Of a stretch of DNA of 64,000 nucleotides, positions 46,945-55,708 are shown in pieces. Positions within the stretch are counted from its first letter, which is position 1, and each line of letters starts with the position of its first letter. Location of the stretch: contig NZ_BAABDD010000003.1 of the NCBI RefSeq assembly GCF_039539445.1, forward strand, positions 124,001 through 188,000. The letters run 5' to 3'. This DNA comes from Salinactinospora qingdaonensis. Its GTDB lineage: Bacteria > Actinomycetota > Actinomycetes > Streptosporangiales > Streptosporangiaceae. Position numbers and translations under genes: made by a program. The notes under the pieces are model-generated. The model saw only the letters and a program-made list of their open reading frames with translations. It was not told the DNA's origin and searched no databases.

Positions 46945-47859
46945 ATGGCTGAGGAATCGGCCATCATGGTTGAGGGACCGTGGACGCATCGGACGGTCAG
47001 CGCCGCTGGTACCCGTTTCCACATCGCTGAGGCCGGCACGGGCCCACTGGTGCTGCTGCTGCACGGGTTCCCCCAATTCTGGTGGTCATGGCACCATCAA
47101 CTGCCGGCGCTGGCCGAGGCGGGGTTTCGCGCGGTCGCGATGGACCTGCGTGGCTACGGCGGCAGCGACAAGCCGCCACGGGGATATGACCCGATTACGC
47201 TGGCCTCCGACGCGGCCGGACTGGTGCGCGCCCTCGGTGAGGCGGATGCGACCGTGGTGGGCCACGCCACCGGCGGGCTGTTGGGCTGGACCATGGCGAG
47301 CTACTTTCCGGCCGTGGTGCGGCGGCTGGCAGTGCTGTCGACACCGCATCCAGCGCGGTTGCGTACGGCGCTGCTAGCGGGCACGCAGGGGCGAGCCACC
47401 CGGCACATGATCGGCTACCAGTTGCCGATGCTGCCAGAGCGCCGGCTACGGGCGCACGAGGCCGCGTTCGTGGGACGGATGCTGCGGAGGTGGTCGCGCC
47501 CGGGCTGGCCCGATCCGGTGACCGAGCAACTGTGCCGGGAAGCGATGCAGCTTCCCAAGGTGGCGCACTGCGCCCTGGAGCCGTACCGATGGCTGATCCG
47601 TTCGCAGGCGCGCCCTGACGGGCACCGCTACATGCGACGGATGCGCCGGCCGATCCGGATGCCCGTGTTGCACCTGCACGGCTCGCTCGACTCGTTTGTG
47701 CCGCCGGCGGCGGCGCGGGGTTCGGGACGCTATGTCGATAGCTCCTACCAGTGGCGACTGATTCAGGGCGCCGGACACTTTCCCCACCAGGAACGTCCCG
47801 AGCGTGTGGGTAGTCTCCTGACCAATTGGCTCCGCGACACCGACGAGTGGGACGTATGA
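46945..47859 (+). CDS. alpha/beta hydrolase, epoxide hydrolase-like, nucleophile replaced
   Basis: A 304-residue alpha/beta hydrolase. The oxyanion loop is LVLLLHGFPQFWWSW and the DLRGYGGSDKP motif is present. The acid region is LHLHGSLDSFVPP and the histidine region GAGHFPHQERP. The nucleophile elbow reads GHATGG (about 106-111), with Ala108 where Ser or Asp is expected, so classical hydrolysis is doubtful. The position matches M. tuberculosis Rv3670 (EphE) after the holin-like gene. The DUF309 gene overlaps its stop by 4 bp. Confidence 0.85.
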   Translation: MAEESAIMVEGPWTHRTVSAAGTRFHIAEAGTGPLVLLLHGFPQFWWSWHHQLPALAEAGFRAVAMDLRGYGGSDKPPRGYDPITLASDAAGLVRALGEADATVVGHATGGLLGWTMASYFPAVVRRLAVLSTPHPARLRTALLAGTQGRATRHMIGYQLPMLPERRLRAHEAAFVGRMLRRWSRPGWPDPVTEQLCREAMQLPKVAHCALEPYRWLIRSQARPDGHRYMRRMRRPIRMPVLHLHGSLDSFVPPAAARGSGRYVDSSYQWRLIQGAGHFPHQERPERVGSLLTNWLRDTDEWDV

Positions 47860-48350
47860 ACGCAGGCGACCGAGACCGCAACCCCGAAGGGCGAGCCCAG
47901 AACCAGCGGCCCCGCGACCGCTACGGTCGACCACTGCCCCATGGCGTGGCCGGGGTGCCTCGCGTGCCCGACGATGCGACCTTCACTCCGCAGGAGGGAC
48001 TGCGCGAGGCGCAACGACTACTCGACACCAACTACGCCTTCCACGCTCACGAGGTCCTGGAGGCGGTCTGGAAGGACGCGCCCGAGGGAGAGCGGGAACT
48101 GTGGCGCGGTCTCGCGCAGGTAGCGGTGGGGCTCACGCACGCCCAGCGAGGCAACCCGCAGGGAGCGGCGCGGCTGCTGCGCCGCGGTGCGGACCGGGTG
48201 GCCGCCTACGGGATCAACGCACCCCACGGTGTGGACGCCGTGGGCGTGGCTGCCCACGGCCGTGCCATGGCCGAGCGGCTCGACACCGACCCCGCCGCCG
48301 AGGTTGACCCCGCGGCGTTGCGACTGGCTCTGCCCGGTGGCGTTGGCTGA
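47856..48350 (+). CDS. DUF309 protein
   Basis: A 164-residue helical protein. The DUF309 core is YAFHAHEVLEAVWKDAPEGERELWRGLAQVAVGLTHAQRGNPQGAARLLRRGADRV (about 60-115), with the conserved FxxHEVLE motif. The first 40 residues are Arg-rich and disordered. DUF309 proteins have no established function. The ATG overlaps the hydrolase stop (ATGA), so the two are translationally coupled and may act together. Confidence 0.85.
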   Translation: MNAGDRDRNPEGRAQNQRPRDRYGRPLPHGVAGVPRVPDDATFTPQEGLREAQRLLDTNYAFHAHEVLEAVWKDAPEGERELWRGLAQVAVGLTHAQRGNPQGAARLLRRGADRVAAYGINAPHGVDAVGVAAHGRAMAERLDTDPAAEVDPAALRLALPGGVG

Positions 48351-49028
48351 GTCCTAGTCGGAGCGCACCGAGCGCACCGAGCGCGCGTGGGGCCGGCGCT
48401 CGGCTGCGCCCCTGAAAGAGTCGGACGGCGGTCACTGGTCCGCGATGATCGGTTTTGGGTGGCGGCGGCGCACGTCGGCTGGTTTTATGGGCGTGGCCCT
48501 CCGTGAGGAGAAAATAACCGCCAACGTTGCTGATGAGCCACCCCGGCCATCGAGCGGCTCGTGTGGCATCCCCATGGCCTGTGGCGAGAGACCTGAACGC
48601 CACCTGCTGTCACCCCCTGTCGCTCCCCGCCGGCCCTGTACGCCCAATTGGTGCGGCTTGTTGCGTTATAGGCGGTATGCACCCTTCCTCCCCATTACCA
48701 GATAAAATATCCTTTTTTACGAAATAAAATAAATAATTTTTTCCGCTATTTTTGCTGCACTTCTCGTATCACCGGGTGATCACATATCCCGCGAATCCCC
48801 GGGAAAGTGCCCTCCGGCCCTCACATTTCTTCACAGTGGTGCGTAGAATCCCCGGCACACCGCAACCGTTCGGCGCGACGGAGACGGTGAGCTGTACACA
48901 CTGAAGTGATGGCACCCATAAAACCTCGCCATACGGCGAACCGGGCGTGCCGGCCGTCTCTTGGGACGGCCGCCGGCGCACGGCGAGCCGGCGGGGATAG
49001 TTAACGTGCCCGTCTGGAGGAGAACGGA
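48351..49028. other. intergenic region upstream of hppA; AT-rich block and leader hairpin
   Basis: 678 bp without a supported gene. A strongly AT-rich block at about 48697-48755 (runs such as GAAATAAAATAAATAATTTTTT) stands out in this GC-rich genome. GGCCGTC-TCTTGG-GACGGCC (48952-48971) is a hairpin about 58 bp before the hppA TTG. The hppA promoter probably lies between them. I could not match a known riboswitch. Confidence 0.45.
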
Positions 49029-51434
49029 TTGTCTGGGCTCGACCTCGCCGCTGAGAGCGGCCCGGTTCTGCCCCTCGCTCCCACGAACCTCACGCTGGTC
49101 GTCGTGGTCTTGGCTGTGGCGGTACTCGCCCTGGCCGTGGCCGGTGCACTGGTGCGTGAGGTGCTGTCCGCGGGAGAGGGGACAGAACGCATGCAAAACA
49201 TCGCGCGAGCCGTTCAGGAGGGGGCCGCGGCGTATCTCAAACGCCAGTTCCGCACTCTGATCATTTTCGTCATCGTCATTCCCCTTCTACTGCTCCTACT
49301 TCCAGCCGACTCGGACGCGGTCCGTATCGGGCGATCACTGTTTTTCGCCATTGGCGCCGCATTTTCCGCACTGACCGGGTTCATCGGAATGTGGCTGGCA
49401 GTACGCGGAAACGTGCGCGTGGCCGCCGCCGCACGCGACGGAGGCGAGCGGAAAGCGATGCGCATCGCCTTCCGCACCGGAGGTGTGGCCGGCATGTTCA
49501 CCGTCGGGCTGGGCCTGCTGGGCGCGGCAACGGTGGTGCTGGTGTATCGGGGAGACGCCCCGATCGTGCTCGAAGGCTTTGGATTCGGCGCGGCGCTCCT
49601 GGCGATGTTCATGCGTGTCGGCGGCGGGATCTTCACCAAGGCAGCCGACGTCGGCGCCGACCTTGTCGGCAAGGTCGAGCAGGGTATCCCTGAGGATGAC
49701 CCCCGCAACGCCGCCACCATCGCCGACAACGTGGGCGACAATGTCGGTGACTGCGCGGGCATGGCCGCCGACCTTTTCGAGTCCTACGCCGTGGTGCTGG
49801 TGGCCTCGCTGGTGCTGGGCCGTGTCGCCTTCGGCGCCGAAGGGCTGGTCTTCCCGCTCCTGGTACCCATGATCGGGGTCATCACGGCGATCATCGGTAT
49901 CTTCGTGGTCTCGCCGCGCGCCAGGGACAGCAGCGCCATGTCGGCCATCAACCGCGGGTTCTTCATCTCGGCGATCATCTCCGCGGTGCTGGTGATCGGG
50001 ACGGCGTTTTTGTACCTGCCGAACAGCTTCGCCAGCCTCGACGGCGTCAGTGACGACATCGCCGCGCTAGACGGCAACCCCCGCCTCATCGCTATCGGCG
50101 CGGTCCTCATCGGGCTGGTGCTGGCCGCCGCGATCCAGTTGTTGACCGGCTACTTCACCGAAACCAACCGCCGACCCGTCAAGGAGGTCGGGGAAAGCTC
50201 CGAGACGGGCGCAGCCACCGTGGTGCTGTCCGGCGTCTCGGTGGGGCTGGAGTCGGCCGTGTACTCCACGCTGCTCATCGCCGGAGCGGTCTACGGCGCG
50301 TTCCTGCTCGGCGGCGGCAACATCACCATCAGCCTGTTCGCGGTGGCATTGGCCGGAACCGGCCTGTTGACCACCGTGGGGGTGATCGTGGCCATGGACA
50401 CCTTCGGCCCGGTGGCCGACAACGCCCAAGGGATCGCGGAGATGTCGGGCGACGTCGAAGGCTCCGGCGCCGACGTGCTCACCAGCCTCGACGCAGTTGG
50501 CAACACGACGAAGGCCATCACCAAGGGCATCGCCATCGCGACCGCCGTGCTCGCCGCCACTGCCCTGTTCGGCGCTTTCCGTACCTCGGTGGAAGGCGCG
50601 CTGGGGCCGGCCGCCGACACGTTCAGCCTGTCCATCGACCGGCCCGACGCGCTCGTGGGCGTGGTGATCGGTGCCTCGGTGGTGTTCCTGTTCTCGGCGT
50701 TGGCCATCATGGCTGTGGGGCGGGCCGCCGGCCGTGTGGTGCAGGAGGTGCGCCAGCAGTTCCACAACCACCCCGGCATCATGGACGGCACCGAGCAGCC
50801 ACAATATGGGCGCGTGGTCGACATCTGCACCCGTGATTCGCTGCGGGAACTGATCACGCCGGGGCTGCTGGCGGTGCTGACTCCCATCGCGGTGGGCTTC
50901 GCGCTGGGCTACACCTCCCTGGGCGCGTTCCTGGGCGGCGCCATCGCTGCCGGTGCGCTCATGGCCGTGTTCCTCGCCAACTCCGGTGGCGCCTGGGACA
51001 ACGCCAAGAAGCTCGTTGAGGACGGCCACCACGGTGGCAAGGGCTCGGAGGCGCATGCGGCCACCGTCATCGGCGACACCGTGGGCGACCCGTTCAAGGA
51101 CACCGCCGGCCCGGCCATCAACCCGCTGCTGAAGGTCATGAACCTCGTGGCGCTGATCATCGCCCCGAGTGTGGTGATCTACGCGGACGCGCCGGTGCTG
51201 CGCCTGGTGGTGACCGTGATCGCCGTGGTGCTCATCATCGGCGCGATCGTGTGGTCCAAGCGCCGTTCGGGCGGTGCGGGCATGAGCGCAGCCATGCCCG
51301 CGGCCGAAGGCGATAACACCCCTACACAGGCGGTGGACTCCGCCGATCCGGTGCCCCACGCCCCGGCTGAGGGCACCGACGAGGCTGGCCGGCGCGAGGC
51401 GGCGCGCACCAGCGACGGCGGGTCGCAGAGCTAG
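49029..51434 (+). CDS. hppA: K+-independent proton-pumping membrane pyrophosphatase
   Basis: An 801-residue integral membrane enzyme with about 16 helices. It hydrolyses pyrophosphate and pumps H+. The substrate-binding block is GGGIFTKAADVGADLVGKVEQGIPEDDPRNAATIADNVGDNVGDCAGMAADLFESY (about 198-253), with a second acidic block GGAWDNAKKLVEDG near the C-terminus. The GNTTKAITKG motif has Lys495 where K+-dependent enzymes have Ala, which marks the K+-independent class. The TTG at 49029 follows GGAGGAG. A hairpin at 51438-51471 ends the gene. Confidence 0.97.
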   Translation: MSGLDLAAESGPVLPLAPTNLTLVVVVLAVAVLALAVAGALVREVLSAGEGTERMQNIARAVQEGAAAYLKRQFRTLIIFVIVIPLLLLLLPADSDAVRIGRSLFFAIGAAFSALTGFIGMWLAVRGNVRVAAAARDGGERKAMRIAFRTGGVAGMFTVGLGLLGAATVVLVYRGDAPIVLEGFGFGAALLAMFMRVGGGIFTKAADVGADLVGKVEQGIPEDDPRNAATIADNVGDNVGDCAGMAADLFESYAVVLVASLVLGRVAFGAEGLVFPLLVPMIGVITAIIGIFVVSPRARDSSAMSAINRGFFISAIISAVLVIGTAFLYLPNSFASLDGVSDDIAALDGNPRLIAIGAVLIGLVLAAAIQLLTGYFTETNRRPVKEVGESSETGAATVVLSGVSVGLESAVYSTLLIAGAVYGAFLLGGGNITISLFAVALAGTGLLTTVGVIVAMDTFGPVADNAQGIAEMSGDVEGSGADVLTSLDAVGNTTKAITKGIAIATAVLAATALFGAFRTSVEGALGPAADTFSLSIDRPDALVGVVIGASVVFLFSALAIMAVGRAAGRVVQEVRQQFHNHPGIMDGTEQPQYGRVVDICTRDSLRELITPGLLAVLTPIAVGFALGYTSLGAFLGGAIAAGALMAVFLANSGGAWDNAKKLVEDGHHGGKGSEAHAATVIGDTVGDPFKDTAGPAINPLLKVMNLVALIIAPSVVIYADAPVLRLVVTVIAVVLIIGAIVWSKRRSGGAGMSAAMPAAEGDNTPTQAVDSADPVPHAPAEGTDEAGRREAARTSDGGSQS

Positions 51435-51437
51435 CCC

Positions 51438-51471
51438 CACCGGCCGCTTCCGGCCACACCCGCGGCCGGTG
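51438..51471 (+). terminator. terminator after hppA
   Basis: CACCGGCCGC (51438-51447) pairs with GCGGCCGGTG (51462-51471) over 10 bp with a 14-base loop, directly after the stop. Confidence 0.65.
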
Positions 51472-51533
51472 CCCGTGCCCGACACGGGGCGCACACACCG
51501 GCCGCGGGCCACAGCCCGTGGCAGACTGGGCGT

Positions 51534-51626
51534 ATGACCGGAACGAAAGGGCTCGTCGCCTCGCTCGGGGGCATGTTGCTGATCCTGGCCGCCCTGGCTG
51601 TCATAGCGACGGTGCTCGCGCCATGA
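51534..51626 (+). CDS. 30-residue transmembrane microprotein coupled to sixA
   Basis: ATG at 51534 opens a 30-codon frame, MTGTKGLVASLGG, followed by a hydrophobic helix of 15 residues and ending VLAP. Its TGA (51624-51626) overlaps the sixA ATG (51623) as ATGA, a hallmark of translational coupling. Third codon positions are mostly G or C, with exceptions including GGA, AAA, GCT, ATA and CCA. The peptide is a single membrane-spanning segment. No clear Shine-Dalgarno precedes it; the start may be close to the mRNA end. No homologue is known to me. Confidence 0.55.
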   Translation: MTGTKGLVASLGGMLLILAALAVIATVLAP

Positions 51627-52093
51627 GTCGGCTACTGTTGCTACGCCACGCCAAAGCCGAGCACACAGCGGGGGTCGCCGACGTCGACCGCGCCCTCACC
51701 GGTAAGGGGCGCGCCCAAGCCACGGCGGTGGGCACGCTGTTGGGCCGGGAGGAGACCGTGCCCGATCACGTGATCTGCTCCCCGTCGCAGCGCACGCGGC
51801 AGACGCTGGATCACGTCGTGGCCGAGCTGCCCAGTGCTCCCACGGTGGACTACGCCGAACCGGTCTACACCGGCGCTCCCGACGACATCTTCGAGCTGAT
51901 CAACATGGTCGACCCCGAGGTGGCGACGCTCATGGTGGTCGGGCACAATCCGACGATCAGTGAGCTCGCCGCCACGTTCTTCGAGCGACCGGAGACCGTG
52001 TCACTGTCCACGGCCGGGGTGGCGGTGGTCGAGATGGCGGTGTCGTGGCTGTACGCCGCCCCCGGCACCGGCACGGGCCGCCTGCTGACATAG
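51623..52093 (+). CDS. sixA: SixA-like histidine phosphatase
   Basis: A 156-residue branch of the histidine phosphatase superfamily starting MSRLLLLRHAKAEHTAGVADVDRALTGKGRAQA. The RHG-type motif is RHAK, as in SixA (catalytic His about residue 9), and the second histidine is in LMVVGHNPTISELAATFF. SixA acts on phosphohistidine of signalling or PTS proteins in E. coli; the substrate in actinomycetes is unknown. The ATG at 51623 overlaps the stop of the upstream microprotein. It is convergent with serB. Confidence 0.88.
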   Translation: MSRLLLLRHAKAEHTAGVADVDRALTGKGRAQATAVGTLLGREETVPDHVICSPSQRTRQTLDHVVAELPSAPTVDYAEPVYTGAPDDIFELINMVDPEVATLMVVGHNPTISELAATFFERPETVSLSTAGVAVVEMAVSWLYAAPGTGTGRLLT

Positions 52094-52094
52094 G

Positions 52095-52154
52095 GGCCGA
52101 GACGTCGGCCTCACGCCGCGGGCCCGCACCGGAAATCTCCGCCGGAGGGCGGAG
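52095..52154. terminator. paired hairpins between sixA and serB
   Basis: GGCCGA-GACG-TCGGCC (52095-52110) follows the sixA stop, and CTCCGCC-GGAG-GGCGGAG (52137-52154) precedes the serB stop. They give one terminator for each of the convergent genes. Confidence 0.6.
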
Positions 52155-52157
52155 GCG

Positions 52158-53402
52158 TCATTGCTCGCCGTCGGCCTCGCGCTCGGCTTCGCGGTCGGCG
52201 GCTTCGACCTCTTCGCGGGTGACTCCGAGCAGGAAGAGGATCGTATCGAGATAGGGAACGGTGACCGAGGTGTCGGCCTGCTCGCGGACTACCGGCTTGG
52301 CGTTAAACGCGACTCCAAGGCCGGCGGTCTGCAACATGTCGAGATCATTGGCGCCGTCGCCAATGGCCACGGTTTGCGACAGTGGCACCCCCGCCTCGGT
52401 GGCGAAGCGTTGCAGGGCCAGTGCCTTGCCCTTGCGGTCGATGATGGGTCCCGTCAGACCGCCGGTGAGCTTGCCGTCGACGATCTCCAGCGTGTTGGCC
52501 ACGGAGTAGTCGAGGCCCAGCCGTTCCACGAGAGCGTCGGTGAGTTGGGTGAATCCTCCACTGACGATGGCGCACTCGTAGCCGAGCCGCTTGAGGGTGC
52601 GGATGAGGGTACGAGCACCAGGGGTGAGGACGAGGTTGTCGCGCACCGCCTCGATGGCCGAGGCGTCGACTCCTTTGAGCAGCGCAACCCGGCGCCGCAG
52701 CGACTCCTCGAAGTCGAGCTGGCCGCGCATGGCCTCCTCGGTGACCTGGCGGACCTCCTCGGCGCAACCGGCGTGCTCGGCGAGCAGCTCGATGACCTCG
52801 CCCTGGATCAGGGTGGAGTCGACGTCGAGGACGACCAGGTGCTTGGCGCGACGGTGCAGCCCCGAAGGCTGCACGGCGATGTCGATGCCTTGATTGGCGG
52901 CCTCCATGGCGAGGTCGTTGCGCAGCGTCGCGTCGTCGCCTCCGGAAACCACCAGTTCGAGCGAAGTGACGGGGTAGCTCGCCATCCGCTCGATCCGGTC
53001 GATATTGGCTCCCGCCCGCGCCACACATGAGGCGATGGCGCCGAGGGCGCCGGGCCGCAGTGGATCGGCCAGGAGGGTGACACACAGTCTTTCGTCGGTG
53101 CCCGAACGAAGGCGGTCGATGCCGTCGCCGCTGACGAACCCCGCTTCCATTCCGATGTCGACGCACGTCTTCTCGACAGCGCCACGAACTTCCTCGAACA
53201 CGCGCTCGCGCCGGACACCGGGCGCGACACGTTCGTCGACCGACAGGAGCGCGGCGAGCACGAGGCGACCGCCGATGACCACCTGTTCGAGATCGACCAG
53301 AGTGATGGGAAAGACCGACAGCGTACTCAGCAACCGGGCGCTGACACCGGGTCTGTCGCGCCCGCTTACCGTGACCAAGAGCGTGGATTCGATGTGTCTC
53401 AT
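52158..53402 (-). CDS. serB: phosphoserine phosphatase with ACT domains
   Basis: A 414-residue HAD-family enzyme. The N-terminal half (about 1-180) carries two ACT-like domains (LLVTVSGRDRPGVSARLLSTLS and CVTLLADPLRPGALGAIASCVARAGANIDRIERM) that probably sense serine. The HAD part has the nucleophile motif VVLDVDSTLIQGEVIELLA, motif II AIVSGGFTQLTDALVERLGLDYSVANTL and motif IV AIGDGANDLDMLQTAGLGVAFNAKP. It makes serine from phosphoserine. Length matches the mycobacterial SerB2 type. Confidence 0.97.
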   Translation of the reverse strand: MRHIESTLLVTVSGRDRPGVSARLLSTLSVFPITLVDLEQVVIGGRLVLAALLSVDERVAPGVRRERVFEEVRGAVEKTCVDIGMEAGFVSGDGIDRLRSGTDERLCVTLLADPLRPGALGAIASCVARAGANIDRIERMASYPVTSLELVVSGGDDATLRNDLAMEAANQGIDIAVQPSGLHRRAKHLVVLDVDSTLIQGEVIELLAEHAGCAEEVRQVTEEAMRGQLDFEESLRRRVALLKGVDASAIEAVRDNLVLTPGARTLIRTLKRLGYECAIVSGGFTQLTDALVERLGLDYSVANTLEIVDGKLTGGLTGPIIDRKGKALALQRFATEAGVPLSQTVAIGDGANDLDMLQTAGLGVAFNAKPVVREQADTSVTVPYLDTILFLLGVTREEVEAADREAEREADGEQ

Positions 53403-53514
53403 GACGAGTCCAAGTTACTCTGCACGCTCTCGCCGCCGTAGGGCGGCCCAGTGGGATTGTCGAGTGTTCACCCCCCAGCCACCTTGTGTGGCCTTACGGC
53501 AGCCTGCGGGTGAG

Positions 53515-54156
53515 CTAGTTGCGCCTCTTCTTGCGTTTTGGCGCCTTGGCCTTGGCTTCGATCCCACCGAAGAGGCAGGTTCCGGTGATCCGGACGGTGG
53601 GAGCGTTGGGACCGATCACGGAGTCCGTGCGGTTGGTGTCTGTACCGCCGAAGATCGCCGTTGTGTTGTTCACCACACGGACGCCGTGCGGGACGACGAT
53701 CTCCAGGCCGCCGAAGATGACGGCGCACTGCACGATGACTTCGCGTTGGGCCATCACTGCATCGCGTAGGTCCAACTCTACCCCGCCGAAGAGCACGGAG
53801 ACGTTGGTGCGCGGTTCAACGAGCCAGCGGCCCTTGCGCTCGGCTCCCCCGAACACGGCAACGATGTTCTCGCGGCCCTGGCTGGTGGCCGCGAGTTGCC
53901 GCGCCTCTTCTGAGGAGATGTCGGGCATACCCTTTTCGGTCCTGAGGTCGCGTTCATCGTGCGAGGCGGACTCGGCGGGGAGGTCCCGGACGAGGGGGAT
54001 GAGTTCGCCCATGGTTTTGGCCCGGTACAGGGCGTCAAGACGTTCGGCGTGCTCCTCTTGGGCGAGCCGCCCCTCCGCGAGCGCGTCCCCGAGCCGTTTG
54101 GCGACACGATCGCGCTCGGCGTCCGATGCGCGGATGTGTTCAGGCTCCATCGCCAT
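53515..54156 (-). CDS. DUF1707 protein with LiaF-like C-terminal domain
   Basis: A 213-residue protein. The N-terminal DUF1707 domain reads IRASDAERDRVAKRLGDALAEGRLAQEEHAERLDALYRAKTMGELIPLVRDLP. The C-terminal beta-helix-like domain repeats VAVFGGAERKG, VSVLFGGVELDLRDA, CAVIFGGLEIVVP and TAIFGGTDTN, as in cell-wall-stress response proteins of the LiaF group (DUF2154 type). There is no membrane segment, and the end is Lys/Arg-rich. A role in envelope stress is possible but inferred. The ATG follows AAAGGA. Confidence 0.88.
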   Translation of the reverse strand: MAMEPEHIRASDAERDRVAKRLGDALAEGRLAQEEHAERLDALYRAKTMGELIPLVRDLPAESASHDERDLRTEKGMPDISSEEARQLAATSQGRENIVAVFGGAERKGRWLVEPRTNVSVLFGGVELDLRDAVMAQREVIVQCAVIFGGLEIVVPHGVRVVNNTTAIFGGTDTNRTDSVIGPNAPTVRITGTCLFGGIEAKAKAPKRKKRRN

Positions 54157-54571
54157 CGTTGTTCCTTTCGTTGGCCCCGCACGGTCTCGTGCGGCGGGCG
54201 CGCCTACCGCCCTACTACTTCGGCTCTTCCCCGACTACGCGGACCTGGACACGCGCGTCATCGCGCAGCGGCGGCTCCGAAACCACCATGATCGGCACGT
54301 TCGCTTCGACGCTAGCGTCCCCGAGGCGGTGGCCGCGGCTTCCGCTCCCGTTGTCACGATCGGGGCCGCGGGCCCCACGAATAATCAGGAGGGGAGGGTC
54401 GCGCCGGAACGTCTCGGGCCTCGCATCGGTCATGGTGTCGAGTATCGACTCCGCCGGTGGCCCGCGGATCGGGAGCCGACCCTGAGGTTCCCCGGATACA
54501 GCCGGCGACGGCGGCGTAAGCCTCCGCCCCGCTACGCGCGTCTCGACTCACGCGGCTCAGCCGGGCGGGGC
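54157..54571. other. intergenic, no gene seen
   Basis: 415 bp between two minus-strand genes. Open frames on both strands are Arg/Pro-rich and lack ribosome sites. The left part should contain the promoter of the DUF1707 gene. No hairpin stands out strongly. Confidence 0.4.
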
Positions 54572-55207
54572 TCACCCGTTCGCCAGGATGAGCACCACGA
54601 AGAACAGGCAGACGACGATGTTGATGAGCCAAGCGTAGGAGTTCATCCAGGCGCGCACTCGGGACATGCCCTGTTGGGCGCGGCGGTGGAAGAGCAGGAG
54701 CCCCAACAGAGGAAGGGCGGCGACCAGCAGGGTCAGCACCAGAAACGGTAGGGCGGCGAGCGGGGAAGCGCCGTGGTGAACCAGGTTGGTGGCGACGGTG
54801 AGCATCACCAGGATGTCCGAGGGCATGAGCAGGATCACCAGCAGGCCCACGGCCATGGCCCGCTGAGGTGTGGCCTCCATGAGCCCCGTCAGCCACGACG
54901 GCGGCTCGGCCGTGGCGCGGTTGCGGTAGTTGCGCAGCGCCAGCAGCACCAGCGCCACGACGAGCGCGAACTGCGCGATAGTTCCCAGTGCCGTGCGCTC
55001 GCTTGGCTCTCCCAACGGCTGTACGTCCCCCACGACCGCGACGATCGTGTAGGCGAGGGTGACGCCAGCCGCGACGGCGACGGCGACCCCCGCCAGGAAG
55101 GCCAGCGACAGCCGGAACGGGCGCTGAGTGGTGACGAGGATGACCGCGGACATGATCTGCGGCCCCGCCATCATGGTGATGGCCAGCGGAAGAATCTGGG
55201 CGACCAT
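54572..55207 (-). CDS. GAP-family membrane protein (LysE-like fold)
   Basis: A 211-residue protein with six hydrophobic helices. It starts MVAQILPLAITMMAGPQIMSAVILVTTQRPFRLSLAFLAGVAVAV, with a central GLMEATPQRAMAVGLLVILLMPSDILVMLTVATNLV. It ends SYAWLINIVVCLFFVVLILANG. The pattern fits the GAP (Sap-like) family related to LysE exporters and found next to glycolipid genes in mycobacteria; the substrate is unknown. The ATG at 55207 follows GGAGA. Confidence 0.82.
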   Translation of the reverse strand: MVAQILPLAITMMAGPQIMSAVILVTTQRPFRLSLAFLAGVAVAVAAGVTLAYTIVAVVGDVQPLGEPSERTALGTIAQFALVVALVLLALRNYRNRATAEPPSWLTGLMEATPQRAMAVGLLVILLMPSDILVMLTVATNLVHHGASPLAALPFLVLTLLVAALPLLGLLLFHRRAQQGMSRVRAWMNSYAWLINIVVCLFFVVLILANG

Positions 55208-55708
55208 GGGGTCTCCATGCGCGGCTGCCACATCATGGGAGGGCACTACCCGTGATGGCCCGCCGGAACCGGCATCCCCCAGGGGGCGGGTTCGGCGGGG
55301 GCGCACAGGCGGCAGGGTGGGGGCGCGGGGAACCTCCCACATAGGATTGAGCCCCGCCGGTCGCCGCCGGGCGCCAGCACCACCCGCTCCCCCAGCCGCA
55401 CGAGAGCAGCCGCAGAGCATCGATCGCCGCCATGTTGAGTTGCGCCGTCCCACCGCCCCCAGCGGTGCCATCGAGAACGCGGCGGGCTCGGCTGTCGTGC
55501 CCGTATTTTCCTCAGGGTGAGCGCGGCACCGCTGCGCCGGCCGTCCCCGTCCGACCGGCCCACGGCGTCTCGCTCGCCCCAGGGCCGCGCTGCCGGGCCG
55601 ATGGGGTCAGGGCGTCGACCCAGCCTAGAACGAATACAAAAACGATTGTATATTATATGCCGCCGGAGGCCGTGCACCGTGCGCAGTCCGGGGCGATGGA
55701 GGAGAGCG
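55208..55708. promoter_or_regulatory. divergent region; operator-like ATACAA-N6-TTGTAT at 55634-55651
   Basis: 501 bp between the GAP-family gene (minus) and the ABC ATPase gene (plus). ATACAA-AAACGA-TTGTAT is a perfect 6+6 inverted repeat in a locally AT-rich stretch about 60 bp before the ABC gene start, followed by TATTATATG. It resembles MarR/TetR-type operators. No gene is supported in the rest. Confidence 0.5.

Noticed and set aside
48445..48705. Plus-strand frame of 86 codons before hppA
   Set aside because: No ribosome site, mixed codon use and no recognisable fold; it ends in the AT-rich block.
50067..51512. 481-codon minus-strand frame opposite hppA
   Set aside because: His/Gly/Arg-rich shadow of hppA without any domain.
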